From assembly GCA_031255695.1 (NCBI GenBank), contig JAIRSA010000007.1, positions 1-13,219 of the forward strand: 13,219 nucleotides of DNA. Reading direction: 5' to 3'. The notes below the pieces were generated by a model. The model ran no database searches, was not told the origin of the DNA, and saw only the letters and a program-made list of their open reading frames with translations. How positions within the stretch are numbered: the stretch's first letter is position 1; each line of letters starts with the position of its first letter. The DNA is from Eubacteriales Family XIII. Incertae Sedis bacterium (lineage in GTDB: Bacteria; Bacillota; Clostridia; Peptostreptococcales; Anaerovoracaceae). Shown here piece after piece: positions 1-6,931 of this stretch. The translations under genes were made by a program, and so were the position numbers.

Positions 1-269
1 TGTATCTCCTCATACTCCTGGAGCTTCAGCTCGGCTTCCTCCATCCGTTTGTAGATGTCCTGTATGCCCGCTTCCTCGCTCTCTATGGAGACCTGTATGT
101 CGGATATGGTCTTGCGCGACACGAACAGGTTCATGCCGTCGGTGCTGCGCGCCTGCGCGACGATCGAAAACCCGACGATGGCGCATAGCAGGAAGAAGAA
201 ATATCTCACATGCCTGATGCCGCGCTTGGCGCCGCGCCTGGTGCCGCGCCCGCTGCCCTCGCCGCTCAT
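1..269 (-). CDS. DUF881 family protein, second copy (5' part only)
   Basis: The first 89 codons are visible and the gene runs off the left edge. The protein starts with a short Gly/Arg/Lys-rich cytoplasmic stretch (residues 2-22), then one membrane-spanning segment (about 23-40, FFFLLCAIVGFSIVAQ), then a predicted coiled coil rich in Glu (about 54-89). This N-terminal plan, and its place right after another DUF881 gene, match the YlxW/YlxX proteins that follow divIB in many Bacillota; the diagnostic DUF881 domain would lie beyond the edge. The ATG at 267-269 overlaps the upstream stop in an ATGA arrangement, and a GGTGGAGG sequence about ten bases upstream, inside the previous gene, can serve as ribosome binding site. 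The molecular function of the family is not established; a membrane-linked role near the division machinery is inferred from context. Confidence 0.8.
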   Translation of the reverse strand, partial: MSGEGSGRGTRRGAKRGIRHVRYFFFLLCAIVGFSIVAQARSTDGMNLFVSRKTISDIQVSIESEEAGIQDIYKRMEEAELKLQEYEEI

Positions 270-1015
270 TGTTCCGCCGCCTCCACCGGTCTGGCATAGC
301 GGAAGCCGGTCACGCTGCCGTTATACCCGGCGATGTTTATCTCATCGCTCTTCTCTATCGTCACGCGGATGCTGTAATACTTGATGGTGCTCATGATGCC
401 GTGTTTTATGTTAATGGCCGAGTCCATGGTGTCCGGATCCCCGATAGCTAGTATTTTGTATGGAGGGGCGGTCGCCCTGGAGTTTATGTTCACGTTGTCG
501 CCCGCAAGCACTATCTCGGTCAGGTTGACCACCCTGTGGCCGTTTATGGAAATCGCCTCCGCGCCCGCCTCCTTGAGCCTGTTCACAAGCCCCAGCAGCA
601 GTTCGAAATGCGTCATTATCTCGCTGTATTGATCCTGCTCCGTGCCTTCTACCGGCAATGGGTCGTCAAGCGTTATGATCAGCCCGGGCCCGACCACGTC
701 AAGCACGCCCGCCGCCATCTTGTAGCGCTCGCTCTCGCTCAGCGCCCCGGCCAGCAGGCTGTCCTCCTCTGCATTCTCTTTCTCTATGCCGGCCAGCCGC
801 TCTTCGGCCAGCCTCAGTTCCTCCGTCAAACTGTTACGCTCAAGCTGCAGCTTCTCAAGCTGCGCCTGGTAAGGCGCGACCTTCCCTATGGGCACGAGCC
901 CGCCCTGGTCGGAATTCCCCACTGACGTGATCTGCACGGATATGGCAAAGCCTATACAGATCGCCAGAAGGCTGACCATAAGCAGCCCGCCATATTTGTT
1001 CAGGTAGTTCTCCAC
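266..1015 (-). CDS. DUF881 family membrane-anchored coiled-coil protein (YlxW/YlxX-like)
   Basis: About 249 residues. One N-terminal membrane segment (about 9-29, GLLMVSLLAICIGFAISV), a coiled coil (about 48-85), then the DUF881 domain (about 95-245) with its hallmarks: DVVGPGLIITLDD, LVNRLKEAGAEAISINGHRV and PPYKILAIGDPDTM. I chose the GTG at 1013-1015 because AAGGGGG lies at a good distance upstream and the protein then begins just before the membrane helix. The reading frame stays open back to an ATG at 1085-1087, but those extra 24 codons run through a repeat-like intergenic sequence and look non-coding. It ends in an ATGA overlap with the next DUF881 gene, so the pair is likely co-translated. 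Family function is unknown; the genes sit between divIB and the usual downstream division genes in Bacillota. Confidence 0.88.
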   Translation of the reverse strand: MENYLNKYGGLLMVSLLAICIGFAISVQITSVGNSDQGGLVPIGKVAPYQAQLEKLQLERNSLTEELRLAEERLAGIEKENAEEDSLLAGALSESERYKMAAGVLDVVGPGLIITLDDPLPVEGTEQDQYSEIMTHFELLLGLVNRLKEAGAEAISINGHRVVNLTEIVLAGDNVNINSRATAPPYKILAIGDPDTMDSAINIKHGIMSTIKYYSIRVTIEKSDEINIAGYNGSVTGFRYARPVEAAEQ

Positions 1016-1261
1016 GCCGACATCCCCCTTACGCTGCCTAGCAGCCAATGCCGCCCGCCCCCAAATGCGCCTAGTCCCATCCGGCACGGGCAGTACAAAG
1101 TAAAATAGGAATAGGGCTGCTGCCTGCCGCCCTCAATCTAAAGCCTTCGCAACCACCTGCCTTCACGCCAATGCCGCCCGCATCACGGCAATGCCGCCTG
1201 CCTTCGCGCCAATGCGCCCGCGTCGCGCCAATGCCGCCCGCATCACGCCAATGCCGCCGCC
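1016..1261. other. Spacer between ftsQ and the first DUF881 gene
   Basis: A spacer of about 245 bases, the longest within the operon. Its ftsQ-proximal part (1161-1260) is a tandem array described separately. The part near the DUF881 gene contains a single related copy (GCCAATGCCGCCCGC at 1044-1058). Between them, about 1085-1140, is a mildly AT-rich patch whose minus strand reads TTGAGG, then 17 bases, then TATTCC, with TATTTT just after. That could be a weak internal promoter for the DUF881 genes, but the match is poor. No open frame with a credible start is seen. Confidence 0.5.
1161..1260. repeat. Five-copy 20-bp tandem repeat directly downstream of ftsQ
   Basis: Five consecutive imperfect units of 20 bases begin at 1161, 1181, 1201, 1221 and 1241; the consensus on the plus strand is close to CRTCACGCCAATGCCGCCCG. 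The 15-mer GCCAATGCCGCCCGC occurs exactly at 1167 and 1227, and again outside the array at 1044. The last unit abuts the ftsQ stop codon (1262-1264). The units differ by scattered substitutions and one compensated indel. This is a minisatellite-type array; there are no spacers, so it is not CRISPR. Confidence 0.85.
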
Positions 1262-2101
1262 CTACTCGGCAAGCGGCTGCCAGGCGACGTAGCCGTCGCC
1301 CCCGATTTTGACCGTCCCCCTCTGGATCTCCTTCGAGTCGAGATCCAGGAGGACCGCCTTCAGCGTCTCAAGGTTTTCCAGGAGATTGTCAGGCGTGCCT
1401 TCGCAGATCAGATGGTCGTAAACATAAGCTCTTATTATTATATTCGAAATATCAATTTTTTTAAAGTACAATTCGCTTTTTTTTACGGCCTTCATAAGAT
1501 TTAATGTGTCTGTAAAAGCCGCGTTCTCTTCAACTTTTACGGTTTTGCCCGCTTCCGCCTCCGTTACGGTCAGCGCCGCAAGCTCCGTAAGCACGGGCTC
1601 GGCGCCCGCCTCCCGCAGGACGAGCCCCTCCTCGTCTATTATTATGAAGCCTGCCCCATTCCGCATAAAGGCCGCCTCTTCCCTCTCGGACACATGGATC
1701 AGCAGGGTCGACGGCAGCTCGCGGCGCGTCTTGGCATTTATGATGTACGGGTCCTCCATGAGGGCCTTCTTCAGCCCGCCCGTGTCTGTCTCGAAGATAT
1801 TGTCGCCTATGGCCACCCCCGCCATCTCTATGATCTGCTCCGAGGTATAATAGCTGTTGTTTTCAATGACGATCTCCTGTATGCCGAACACCTGGGATGT
1901 CAGAAAAAAATAAAGCCCTGCCCCAAGGGCTATGAGCCCCGCCGTTTTCAGCAGGTAATGCTTCTTCCTTCTCTTCTTCTTTTTCCTTGGTGGCTTTTTG
2001 GCCGCTGCGGCGCCCTGTCCCGCGCCCTCGTCAGGCGCGCCCGAAAGCCGGTTGTCCCAGTAGTCGTTCTCCATGGACTCCGGCAGCCATTTCCCATCCA
2101 T
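1262..2101 (-). CDS. ftsQ: Cell division protein FtsQ/DivIB
   Basis: About 279 residues. A cytoplasmic tail with a strongly basic run (KKPPRKKKKRRKK, about 35-47), one membrane segment (about 49-69), a POTRA domain (about 72-140, starting FGIQEIVIENNSYYTSEQI and including DPYIINAKTRRELPSTLLIHVSERE), then the extracytoplasmic FtsQ/DivIB domain. DivIB forms a complex with FtsL and DivIC that controls the septal synthase. I prefer the ATG at 2099-2101 because AAGGA lies seven bases upstream and overlaps the murG stop. Two earlier in-frame starts (ATG 2114-2116, GTG 2123-2125) lie inside murG and have weaker ribosome binding sites. Oddity: codons around 1428-1505 form an AT-rich island with runs of eight and seven A on the coding strand, unlike the GC-rich surroundings. 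Confidence 0.92.
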   Translation of the reverse strand: MDGKWLPESMENDYWDNRLSGAPDEGAGQGAAAAKKPPRKKKKRRKKHYLLKTAGLIALGAGLYFFLTSQVFGIQEIVIENNSYYTSEQIIEMAGVAIGDNIFETDTGGLKKALMEDPYIINAKTRRELPSTLLIHVSEREEAAFMRNGAGFIIIDEEGLVLREAGAEPVLTELAALTVTEAEAGKTVKVEENAAFTDTLNLMKAVKKSELYFKKIDISNIIIRAYVYDHLICEGTPDNLLENLETLKAVLLDLDSKEIQRGTVKIGGDGYVAWQPLAE

Positions 2102-2105
2102 AAAA

Positions 2106-3218
2106 TCATCCTTCATAATGCCCACCCGAAACGATATGCGCGTATATGGCGTCGGCGGCGTCGGCCCGCCCCAGCTTCCTGCTCGCCTCGCCCATCTCGT
2201 TGACCACGCGTTTGTTGTTCTTTAGGCGCAATATAAGGTCCAGCAGCTTCTCCGGGCCCAGATCCTTCTCTTCAAGCAGTATGGCGCCCCCGCGCCCCGA
2301 AATGGTCTTCGCGTTGTAGAGCTGGTGGTCCCCGGTGACGTTCGGCGAGGGTATCATTATGGCGGCCTTGCCGCATACCGCGACCTCCGAGACGGTCAGC
2401 GCCCCGCTGCGGCACACGACGAGATCCGCCGCCGACATGTATTCGTATATATTGTCCGAATACGCCATCACGCTGATATTGCCGCCCGCCTCTATGCCGC
2501 TGCCTTCCAGCCCCTCCGCAATGCCGCTGTAGTAGCGCTCGCCCGTAATGAAATAGACCCGCATGCCGGCTTCCTTCTGAAGCTCCTTGAGTATCGGCGC
2601 CATGGCCGCGTTTATCGCGCCTGCGCCTATGCTGCCCCCGAAGCAGAGCAGCACGAACACGCCAGCGCCTATCCCCAGTTTTTCCCTGCACCCCCTTATC
2701 CCGGCCGTCACGAATTCCTTGCGCACCGGGTTGCCTGTCACTACCAATTTATGCTTTTCTTTGAAATATTTCCCGCCTTCCTCAAAGGCGATGAAGACCT
2801 TCTCGGCGTATCTCTCCGCCATCTTGTTGGCGACCCCGGGAAAGGCGTTCTGCTCGTGTATGAATGCCCGGATCCCCATCCTGCCGGCTTCCCGCACCAC
2901 GGGCCCCGAAACGTATCCGCCCGTGCCTATGACCACGTCAGGCCTGAATTCCTTCAGGATCCTGCGGATCTCCGCCCCGGCCTTCAGCAGGTCAGCCACC
3001 GCGCCCACATTCTTCAGCATGTCCTTGCGGTTGAAGCCCCGTATCTTTATCAAACGTATGGGGTAGCCGCTTTCGGGCACGAGCCGCTTCTCCCTGCCGT
3101 TCTCACCGCCTATGAAGAGTATCTCGCTGCCCGGCTGCCGCCGCGCGATCTTGTCCGCAATGGCGATGGCTGGGTATATGTGCCCGCCTGTCCCTCCCCC
3201 TGCCAGCAGCGCCCTCAT
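2106..3218 (-). CDS. murG: UDP-GlcNAc:lipid I N-acetylglucosaminyltransferase MurG
   Basis: 370 residues, normal for the family. MurG transfers GlcNAc from UDP-GlcNAc to lipid I on the cytoplasmic membrane face, giving lipid II. It is a two-domain GT-B enzyme (family GT28). Visible motifs are the N-terminal glycine-rich loop GGTGGH (8-13), a second glycine loop GTGGYVSGP (98-106), HEQN (121-124), CFGGSIG (192-198), and the C-terminal donor-site region DLVVCRSGALTVSE (265-278) followed by PSPNVTGDHQLYNA (290-303). The start overlaps the ftsW stop by four bases (ATGA), and the stop lies four bases before the preferred ftsQ start, so translation is probably coupled on both sides. Nothing is missing from the active site as far as can be seen. 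Confidence 0.97.
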   Translation of the reverse strand: MRALLAGGGTGGHIYPAIAIADKIARRQPGSEILFIGGENGREKRLVPESGYPIRLIKIRGFNRKDMLKNVGAVADLLKAGAEIRRILKEFRPDVVIGTGGYVSGPVVREAGRMGIRAFIHEQNAFPGVANKMAERYAEKVFIAFEEGGKYFKEKHKLVVTGNPVRKEFVTAGIRGCREKLGIGAGVFVLLCFGGSIGAGAINAAMAPILKELQKEAGMRVYFITGERYYSGIAEGLEGSGIEAGGNISVMAYSDNIYEYMSAADLVVCRSGALTVSEVAVCGKAAIMIPSPNVTGDHQLYNAKTISGRGGAILLEEKDLGPEKLLDLILRLKNNKRVVNEMGEASRKLGRADAADAIYAHIVSGGHYEG

Positions 3219-4345
3219 TGCGCCGCCGCCCGTTCTTTCCTGGCACGCCGCGAGACGTTCAGGACCAGGCCCGCAAGGCCCATGTAGATCAGGAGCGCGT
3301 TCCCGCCGTAGCTCACGAACGGCAGGGCGACCCCCGTAGGCGGCATCCAGGCAGTGACGACCAGGAAATGCATGATCACCTGCATGGCTATGAATATGGT
3401 CACGCCTGCGGCCAGCAGCATGCTGAATCGGTCAGCCGCCTTTATCGCTATGTAAAGCCCCCTGCCGATCAGAAGGAGATAGCCCGCAAGCAAAACGATG
3501 CACCCGACAAGCCCTAGTTCCTCGCCTATTATCGCCAATATAAAGTCATTGTAGCCCTCCGGCAGGTACAGCATCTTCTGCACGCTGTGCCCGAAGCCCA
3601 CGCCCAGGACGCCGCCTGCCCCTAGGCCCAGCATGGACTGCGCCACCTGGTAGCCGCCGTCCTGCTGGTTCATGAAGGGGTCCAGGAAGCCCGTCAGGCG
3701 TTTCGCCTGGTACCCGTCGCCGTCCGACAGTATGATGTAGGCCACGGCTGCCGCGCCCGCCGAGACGATGCCGCCGAGATAGGCGACGTTCAGGCCGGCG
3801 ACGAACATCATGCCGACGATGATGCCGCATACCACCACCGCCGTCGAGAGGTTGGGCTGCTTGTAGATCAGCAGGCCGAAGACCCCGCCCAGGGCCAGCA
3901 TGGGGAGCACGCCGCCGAACAGCGATCTGATGCGGCCCTCTACGGAATAGAACCTCGCCACTATCAGTATCACGGCAGCCTTGGCGATCTCGCCGGGCAT
4001 GAATGTGAATGAGCCTATCTTTATCCATCTCACCGCCCCGTTCAGCTCGTAGCCCAGCGGCGTGAACAGCACCACGAGCAGCAGCGCCAGGCTGACGATG
4101 CCCGCGAGGTAGGCGAACCTGTAGAAGAACCTTATTGGGATCATCTCCGCCGCTATCATTACGGCAAAACCCGCCACAGCGAATTGGGCGGCCTTGCGCA
4201 GGAAATAGTACTGATCGCCCATCTCGGCCAGGGCGAAGGCGCTGCTCGCGCTGCCCACCATGGCCACGCCGAACACGACCAGCCCCATCAATGCGGCAAA
4301 GTATATATAGTCGACTGCCCCTGCTTTGATCTTCTTATCCGGCAT
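3215..4345 (-). CDS. ftsW: Septal peptidoglycan glycosyltransferase FtsW (SEDS family)
   Basis: 376 residues with about ten hydrophobic segments. SEDS proteins polymerise lipid II into glycan strands and work with a class B PBP, here the ftsI product. Motifs: NGAVRWIKIGSFTFMPGEIAK (102-122), KQPNLSTA (162-169), GYQVAQSMLGLGAGG (231-245), LPEGYNDFI (261-269, with the Asp matching the catalytically important SEDS residue) and PPTGVALPFVSYGG (335-348). Two signature positions differ from the usual pattern: the loop after SYGG reads NA rather than SS, and the segment before PPTG reads MHFLVVTAW where IN-type residues are common. It overlaps murD by 11 bases; a GGAGG lies about twelve bases before the ATG. 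It could instead be the sporulation paralogue SpoVE, but its dcw position and being the only SEDS gene here favour FtsW. Confidence 0.93.
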   Translation of the reverse strand: MPDKKIKAGAVDYIYFAALMGLVVFGVAMVGSASSAFALAEMGDQYYFLRKAAQFAVAGFAVMIAAEMIPIRFFYRFAYLAGIVSLALLLVVLFTPLGYELNGAVRWIKIGSFTFMPGEIAKAAVILIVARFYSVEGRIRSLFGGVLPMLALGGVFGLLIYKQPNLSTAVVVCGIIVGMMFVAGLNVAYLGGIVSAGAAAVAYIILSDGDGYQAKRLTGFLDPFMNQQDGGYQVAQSMLGLGAGGVLGVGFGHSVQKMLYLPEGYNDFILAIIGEELGLVGCIVLLAGYLLLIGRGLYIAIKAADRFSMLLAAGVTIFIAMQVIMHFLVVTAWMPPTGVALPFVSYGGNALLIYMGLAGLVLNVSRRARKERAAAQ

Positions 4346-5831
4346 ACTCAGCCAGCGCCTCCACGCATTTCTTGAAATCTTCCCCGCGTTCCTCGAAGCA
4401 GGAATACATGTCCCAGCTCGCGCAGGCAGGCGAAAGGAGGACGGTATCCCCCGGCCCTGCGGCCTTGAAGGCCTGCGCCACGCATTCTTCCATATTTTGG
4501 CATATAGCTATATTGGATGTGTCGAAGCCGGCGGCTTCCGCTGCCGCCGCGATCTTGCCGGCCGTCTTGCCCATCAGGGCGAGCATCTTCACCCTGCCCT
4601 CAAAGGCCTGGGCAAAGTCCTCGAAAGACGCACTCTTGTCATAGCCGCCCGCTATCAGGCATATGCCGCTCCCCATGGCCTCAAGCGCCTTGATCGACGC
4701 GCCGGGGTTGGTGCCCTTCGAGTCGTTCACGAAGCGCACGCCCCTCAGCCCGGCCACGGGCTCAAGCCTATGCTCCACGCCCTTGAACTCCCTGAGGGTC
4801 TGCGCCACGGAACCGCAGGCCGCGCCCGCGCATATGGCCGCGGCCGCGGCCGCAAGGGCATTCTCAAGGTTGTGCGCGCCCGGTATGGCAAGCTCGCCCG
4901 CCCCGCACAGGACAGTATCCCCAGCGGGTGCCTGCGCCCCACCGCCGTCAGAGGCACCGGTCGCCGCACCAAGGACGGGCGCCCCACCGCCGTCAGAGGT
5001 CCCAGCTGCTGTGCCGGGGGCCTGCGCCCCGCCTAGGCGCGCCACGATCTGCCCGCCGCGGACGAATACGCCATAGTCCAGCTCCCTGGCCCTGCTGAAC
5101 GGCACGACGCGCGCGGCGCAGCCCGCCGCAAGCGCCCAGGCGGCGGGGTCGTCGCGGTTCACGACGAAAAAATCCCCCTCGCCCTGGTTCTCAAATATAC
5201 GCGCCTTGGCGGCGGCGTAGTTTTCCATGTTCTTATGCCTGTCCATATGATCCGGCGTGATATTCAGCACGACGGACACGCGCGGATGGAAGCCGCTGAT
5301 CGTCTCCAGCTGGAAGCTTGAAGTCTCGGCGACCATCCAGGCCCCCTCGCCCATATCGCCCAACAGCGCCTTAGATGCGGCAGGGACGCCTATATTGCCT
5401 ACAATCTCCGTCCTCATCCCTGCGTTGGCCATCATCCGGCCGATCAGCGTAGTAGTCGTGGTCTTCCCGTTTGTCCCGGTCACCGCGATATAGCTGGCCC
5501 GGCCTATCCGCCACGCGAACTCAATCTCCCCTATTATCTCTGCCCCGCCGGCCCTGGCGGCAGCCACAAGCGGCGCGTCCACGGGCACGCCTGGGCTCAG
5601 CACCAAGCAGTCCCATCTTTCGTCCGGGCGCGGCTCGGCGCCGCCGAGGAACAGGCGGGCACCGCCGGCAGGCGCCTGGAAGAGCGCCAAGGCAGCCTCC
5701 CCGATCGCGCCCGCAGGCTTTGCGTCATAGCCCCAGGCCTCCGCCCCCAGCTTCGCCGCGGCCTCGGCCGCAGCCAGCCCCGACCTCGCAAGCCCGACGA
5801 TCAGTATCTTTTTCCCAGCCCATAAAGACAT
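4335..5831 (-). CDS. murD: UDP-N-acetylmuramoyl-L-alanine--D-glutamate ligase MurD
   Basis: 498 residues, longer than the usual 440-460. MurD adds D-Glu to UDP-MurNAc-L-Ala using ATP in the cytoplasm. Motifs: N-terminal Rossmann-like GLARSGLA (13-20), P-loop TGTNGKTTTT (118-127), PDHMDRH (193-199), GAHNLEN (318-324), EHRLE (353-357), FVNDSKGTNP (367-376), GGYDKS (395-400) and LLSPACASWDMY (465-476). All catalytic signatures look intact. The extra length is largely a Gly/Ala-rich insertion at about 263-306 in the central domain, built from two and a half 15-residue repeats. The ATG at 5829-5831 has GGAAGG about ten bases upstream; it follows mraY after 74 bases containing a hairpin. The 3' end overlaps ftsW by 11 bases. 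Confidence 0.95.
   Translation of the reverse strand: MSLWAGKKILIVGLARSGLAAAEAAAKLGAEAWGYDAKPAGAIGEAALALFQAPAGGARLFLGGAEPRPDERWDCLVLSPGVPVDAPLVAAARAGGAEIIGEIEFAWRIGRASYIAVTGTNGKTTTTTLIGRMMANAGMRTEIVGNIGVPAASKALLGDMGEGAWMVAETSSFQLETISGFHPRVSVVLNITPDHMDRHKNMENYAAAKARIFENQGEGDFFVVNRDDPAAWALAAGCAARVVPFSRARELDYGVFVRGGQIVARLGGAQAPGTAAGTSDGGGAPVLGAATGASDGGGAQAPAGDTVLCGAGELAIPGAHNLENALAAAAAAICAGAACGSVAQTLREFKGVEHRLEPVAGLRGVRFVNDSKGTNPGASIKALEAMGSGICLIAGGYDKSASFEDFAQAFEGRVKMLALMGKTAGKIAAAAEAAGFDTSNIAICQNMEECVAQAFKAAGPGDTVLLSPACASWDMYSCFEERGEDFKKCVEALAEYAG
4923..5036 (-). repeat. In-frame 45-bp (15-residue) tandem repeat inside murD
   Basis: Units lie at 5036-4992, 4991-4947 and a partial one at 4946-4923, coding for residues 266-280, 281-295 and 296-303. 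Each unit starts LGG or GGG, then GA, and the complete ones end in SD. The 21-base plus-strand sequence beginning GCGCCCCACCGCC is identical at 4934-4954 and 4979-4999, exactly 45 bases apart. The units are diverged in the middle, so this is not a recent perfect duplication. Confidence 0.85.
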
Positions 5832-5855
5832 GGCACACCGACCTTCCGCTGTCCT

Positions 5856-5898
5856 CCGGCTAAAACCATAGCGCAGATCTTAGCCGCGTTTTAGCCGG
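5856..5898 (-). promoter_or_regulatory. Perfect 11-bp inverted repeat between mraY and murD
   Basis: CCGGCTAAAAC at 5856-5866 is the exact reverse complement of GTTTTAGCCGG at 5888-5898, with a 21-base loop. It starts eight bases after the mraY stop codon and ends about 25 bases before the murD start; the murD GGAGG-like sequence lies at its edge. No U-run follows on the minus strand, so it is not an ordinary intrinsic terminator. It may be an RNA-processing or stability element, a translational control hairpin, or a protein binding site. Confidence 0.6.
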
Positions 5899-5905
5899 GG
5901 CAGCA

Positions 5906-6931
5906 TCACATACTATAGATAAGCAGGGCCGCCGCGCATGCCAGCGCCGTAAGCCCCCAGAAAGCGAATACCACTGCCTGCTCCGGCCAGCCGGACAGCT
6001 CGAAATGATGATGCAGCGGCGCCATTTTGAAGACCCGCTTCTTCCTGAGCTTGTAGCTCGCCACCTGTATGATATCCGACATCGCCTCCAGCACATAGAC
6101 CAGCCCGGCGATGGGCAGCATAAGCTCCATGTTCAGCGACATGGCCGCTGCTGCCAGGCCGCCCCCAAGCGCGAGGGATCCTGTATCCCCCATGAATATC
6201 TTGGCCGGATGGCGGTTAAACAGCAAAAATCCCAGACAGCCGCCCGCCATCGCGGCGCAGAGCGCCGCCCCCACAGGCGGGCCGCCCGCATACAGGTTCC
6301 ACGGCAGCAGGCCTCCTGCCTGCATGCCCGCCGCTATGGCAAAACATAGGGCCACGATGGCAGTGACGCCCGACGCAAGCCCGTCCAGCCCGTCGGTCAG
6401 GTTCACGCTGTTCACGGCCGCGACGATCAAAAACGCCGCGAACGGTATATAAAACAGCCCTATATCGGCCTTCAGGCCCACAAAGGGTATAAATATCTCC
6501 GACGCGCCAGGCGACGTGAACAGCCTGTACGCGGCCGCCGCAACGGCAATCGCGGACTGGATCGCGATCTTCTGCAAAGCGGTAAGCCCCAGGTTCCTCT
6601 TCATCTTGACCTTCACATAGTCGTCGAAAAACCCAAGCGCCCCGAACGCGGCAAACGTGAGCGCAGGCGCCGCGGCCTCCGCCGAGATGCCGCCGAAGGC
6701 CACATAGGCGACGAGCGTGCCCGCGACGATGGCGATCCCCCCCATCGATGGCGTCCCGCTCTTGCTCTGGTGGGACTGCGGCCCGTCTTCCCTGATGTTC
6801 TGCCCGGCCTTCATGCGCCTGAGCACCGGCAGCAGCAGCGCGGTGAACACCGCCACGGCGGCGAAGGCAGCCACCACGGTCAGGGCTATGTGCGCCGCTA
6901 TGGCCATATGCAAATCAAAAAAAGCCCTCAT
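5906..6931 (-). CDS. mraY: Phospho-N-acetylmuramoyl-pentapeptide-transferase MraY
   Basis: 341 residues with about ten membrane segments. MraY transfers phospho-MurNAc-pentapeptide from its UDP carrier to undecaprenyl phosphate, making lipid I. Motifs: SGTPSMGG (58-65), FFDDYVKV (101-108), NSVNLTDGLDGLA (174-186), FNRHPAKIFMGDTGSLALGG (238-257) and MAPLHHHFE (303-311). The conserved aspartates and the triple histidine are all present. The ATG overlaps the murF stop by four bases (ATGA), and AAGGA precedes it by about seven bases. Length and motif spacing are normal, in contrast to the enlarged MurD and MurF on either side. Confidence 0.97.
   Translation of the reverse strand: MRAFFDLHMAIAAHIALTVVAAFAAVAVFTALLLPVLRRMKAGQNIREDGPQSHQSKSGTPSMGGIAIVAGTLVAYVAFGGISAEAAAPALTFAAFGALGFFDDYVKVKMKRNLGLTALQKIAIQSAIAVAAAAYRLFTSPGASEIFIPFVGLKADIGLFYIPFAAFLIVAAVNSVNLTDGLDGLASGVTAIVALCFAIAAGMQAGGLLPWNLYAGGPPVGAALCAAMAGGCLGFLLFNRHPAKIFMGDTGSLALGGGLAAAAMSLNMELMLPIAGLVYVLEAMSDIIQVASYKLRKKRVFKMAPLHHHFELSGWPEQAVVFAFWGLTALACAAALLIYSM

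Noticed and set aside
1016..1087. N-terminal extension of the DUF881 protein from an ATG at 1085-1087
   Set aside because: The extra codons run through a copy of the intergenic repeat core and lack family features; the GTG at 1013-1015 has a good ribosome binding site and precedes the membrane helix.
1161..1260. CRISPR array
   Set aside because: The 20-bp units are contiguous with no unique spacers, and there are no cas genes.
2325..3287. Long open frame (320 codons) on the plus strand opposite murG
   Set aside because: It is antisense to a gene with all MurG motifs, has no recognisable domain and an Arg/His/Ala-rich composition typical of shadow frames in GC-rich DNA.
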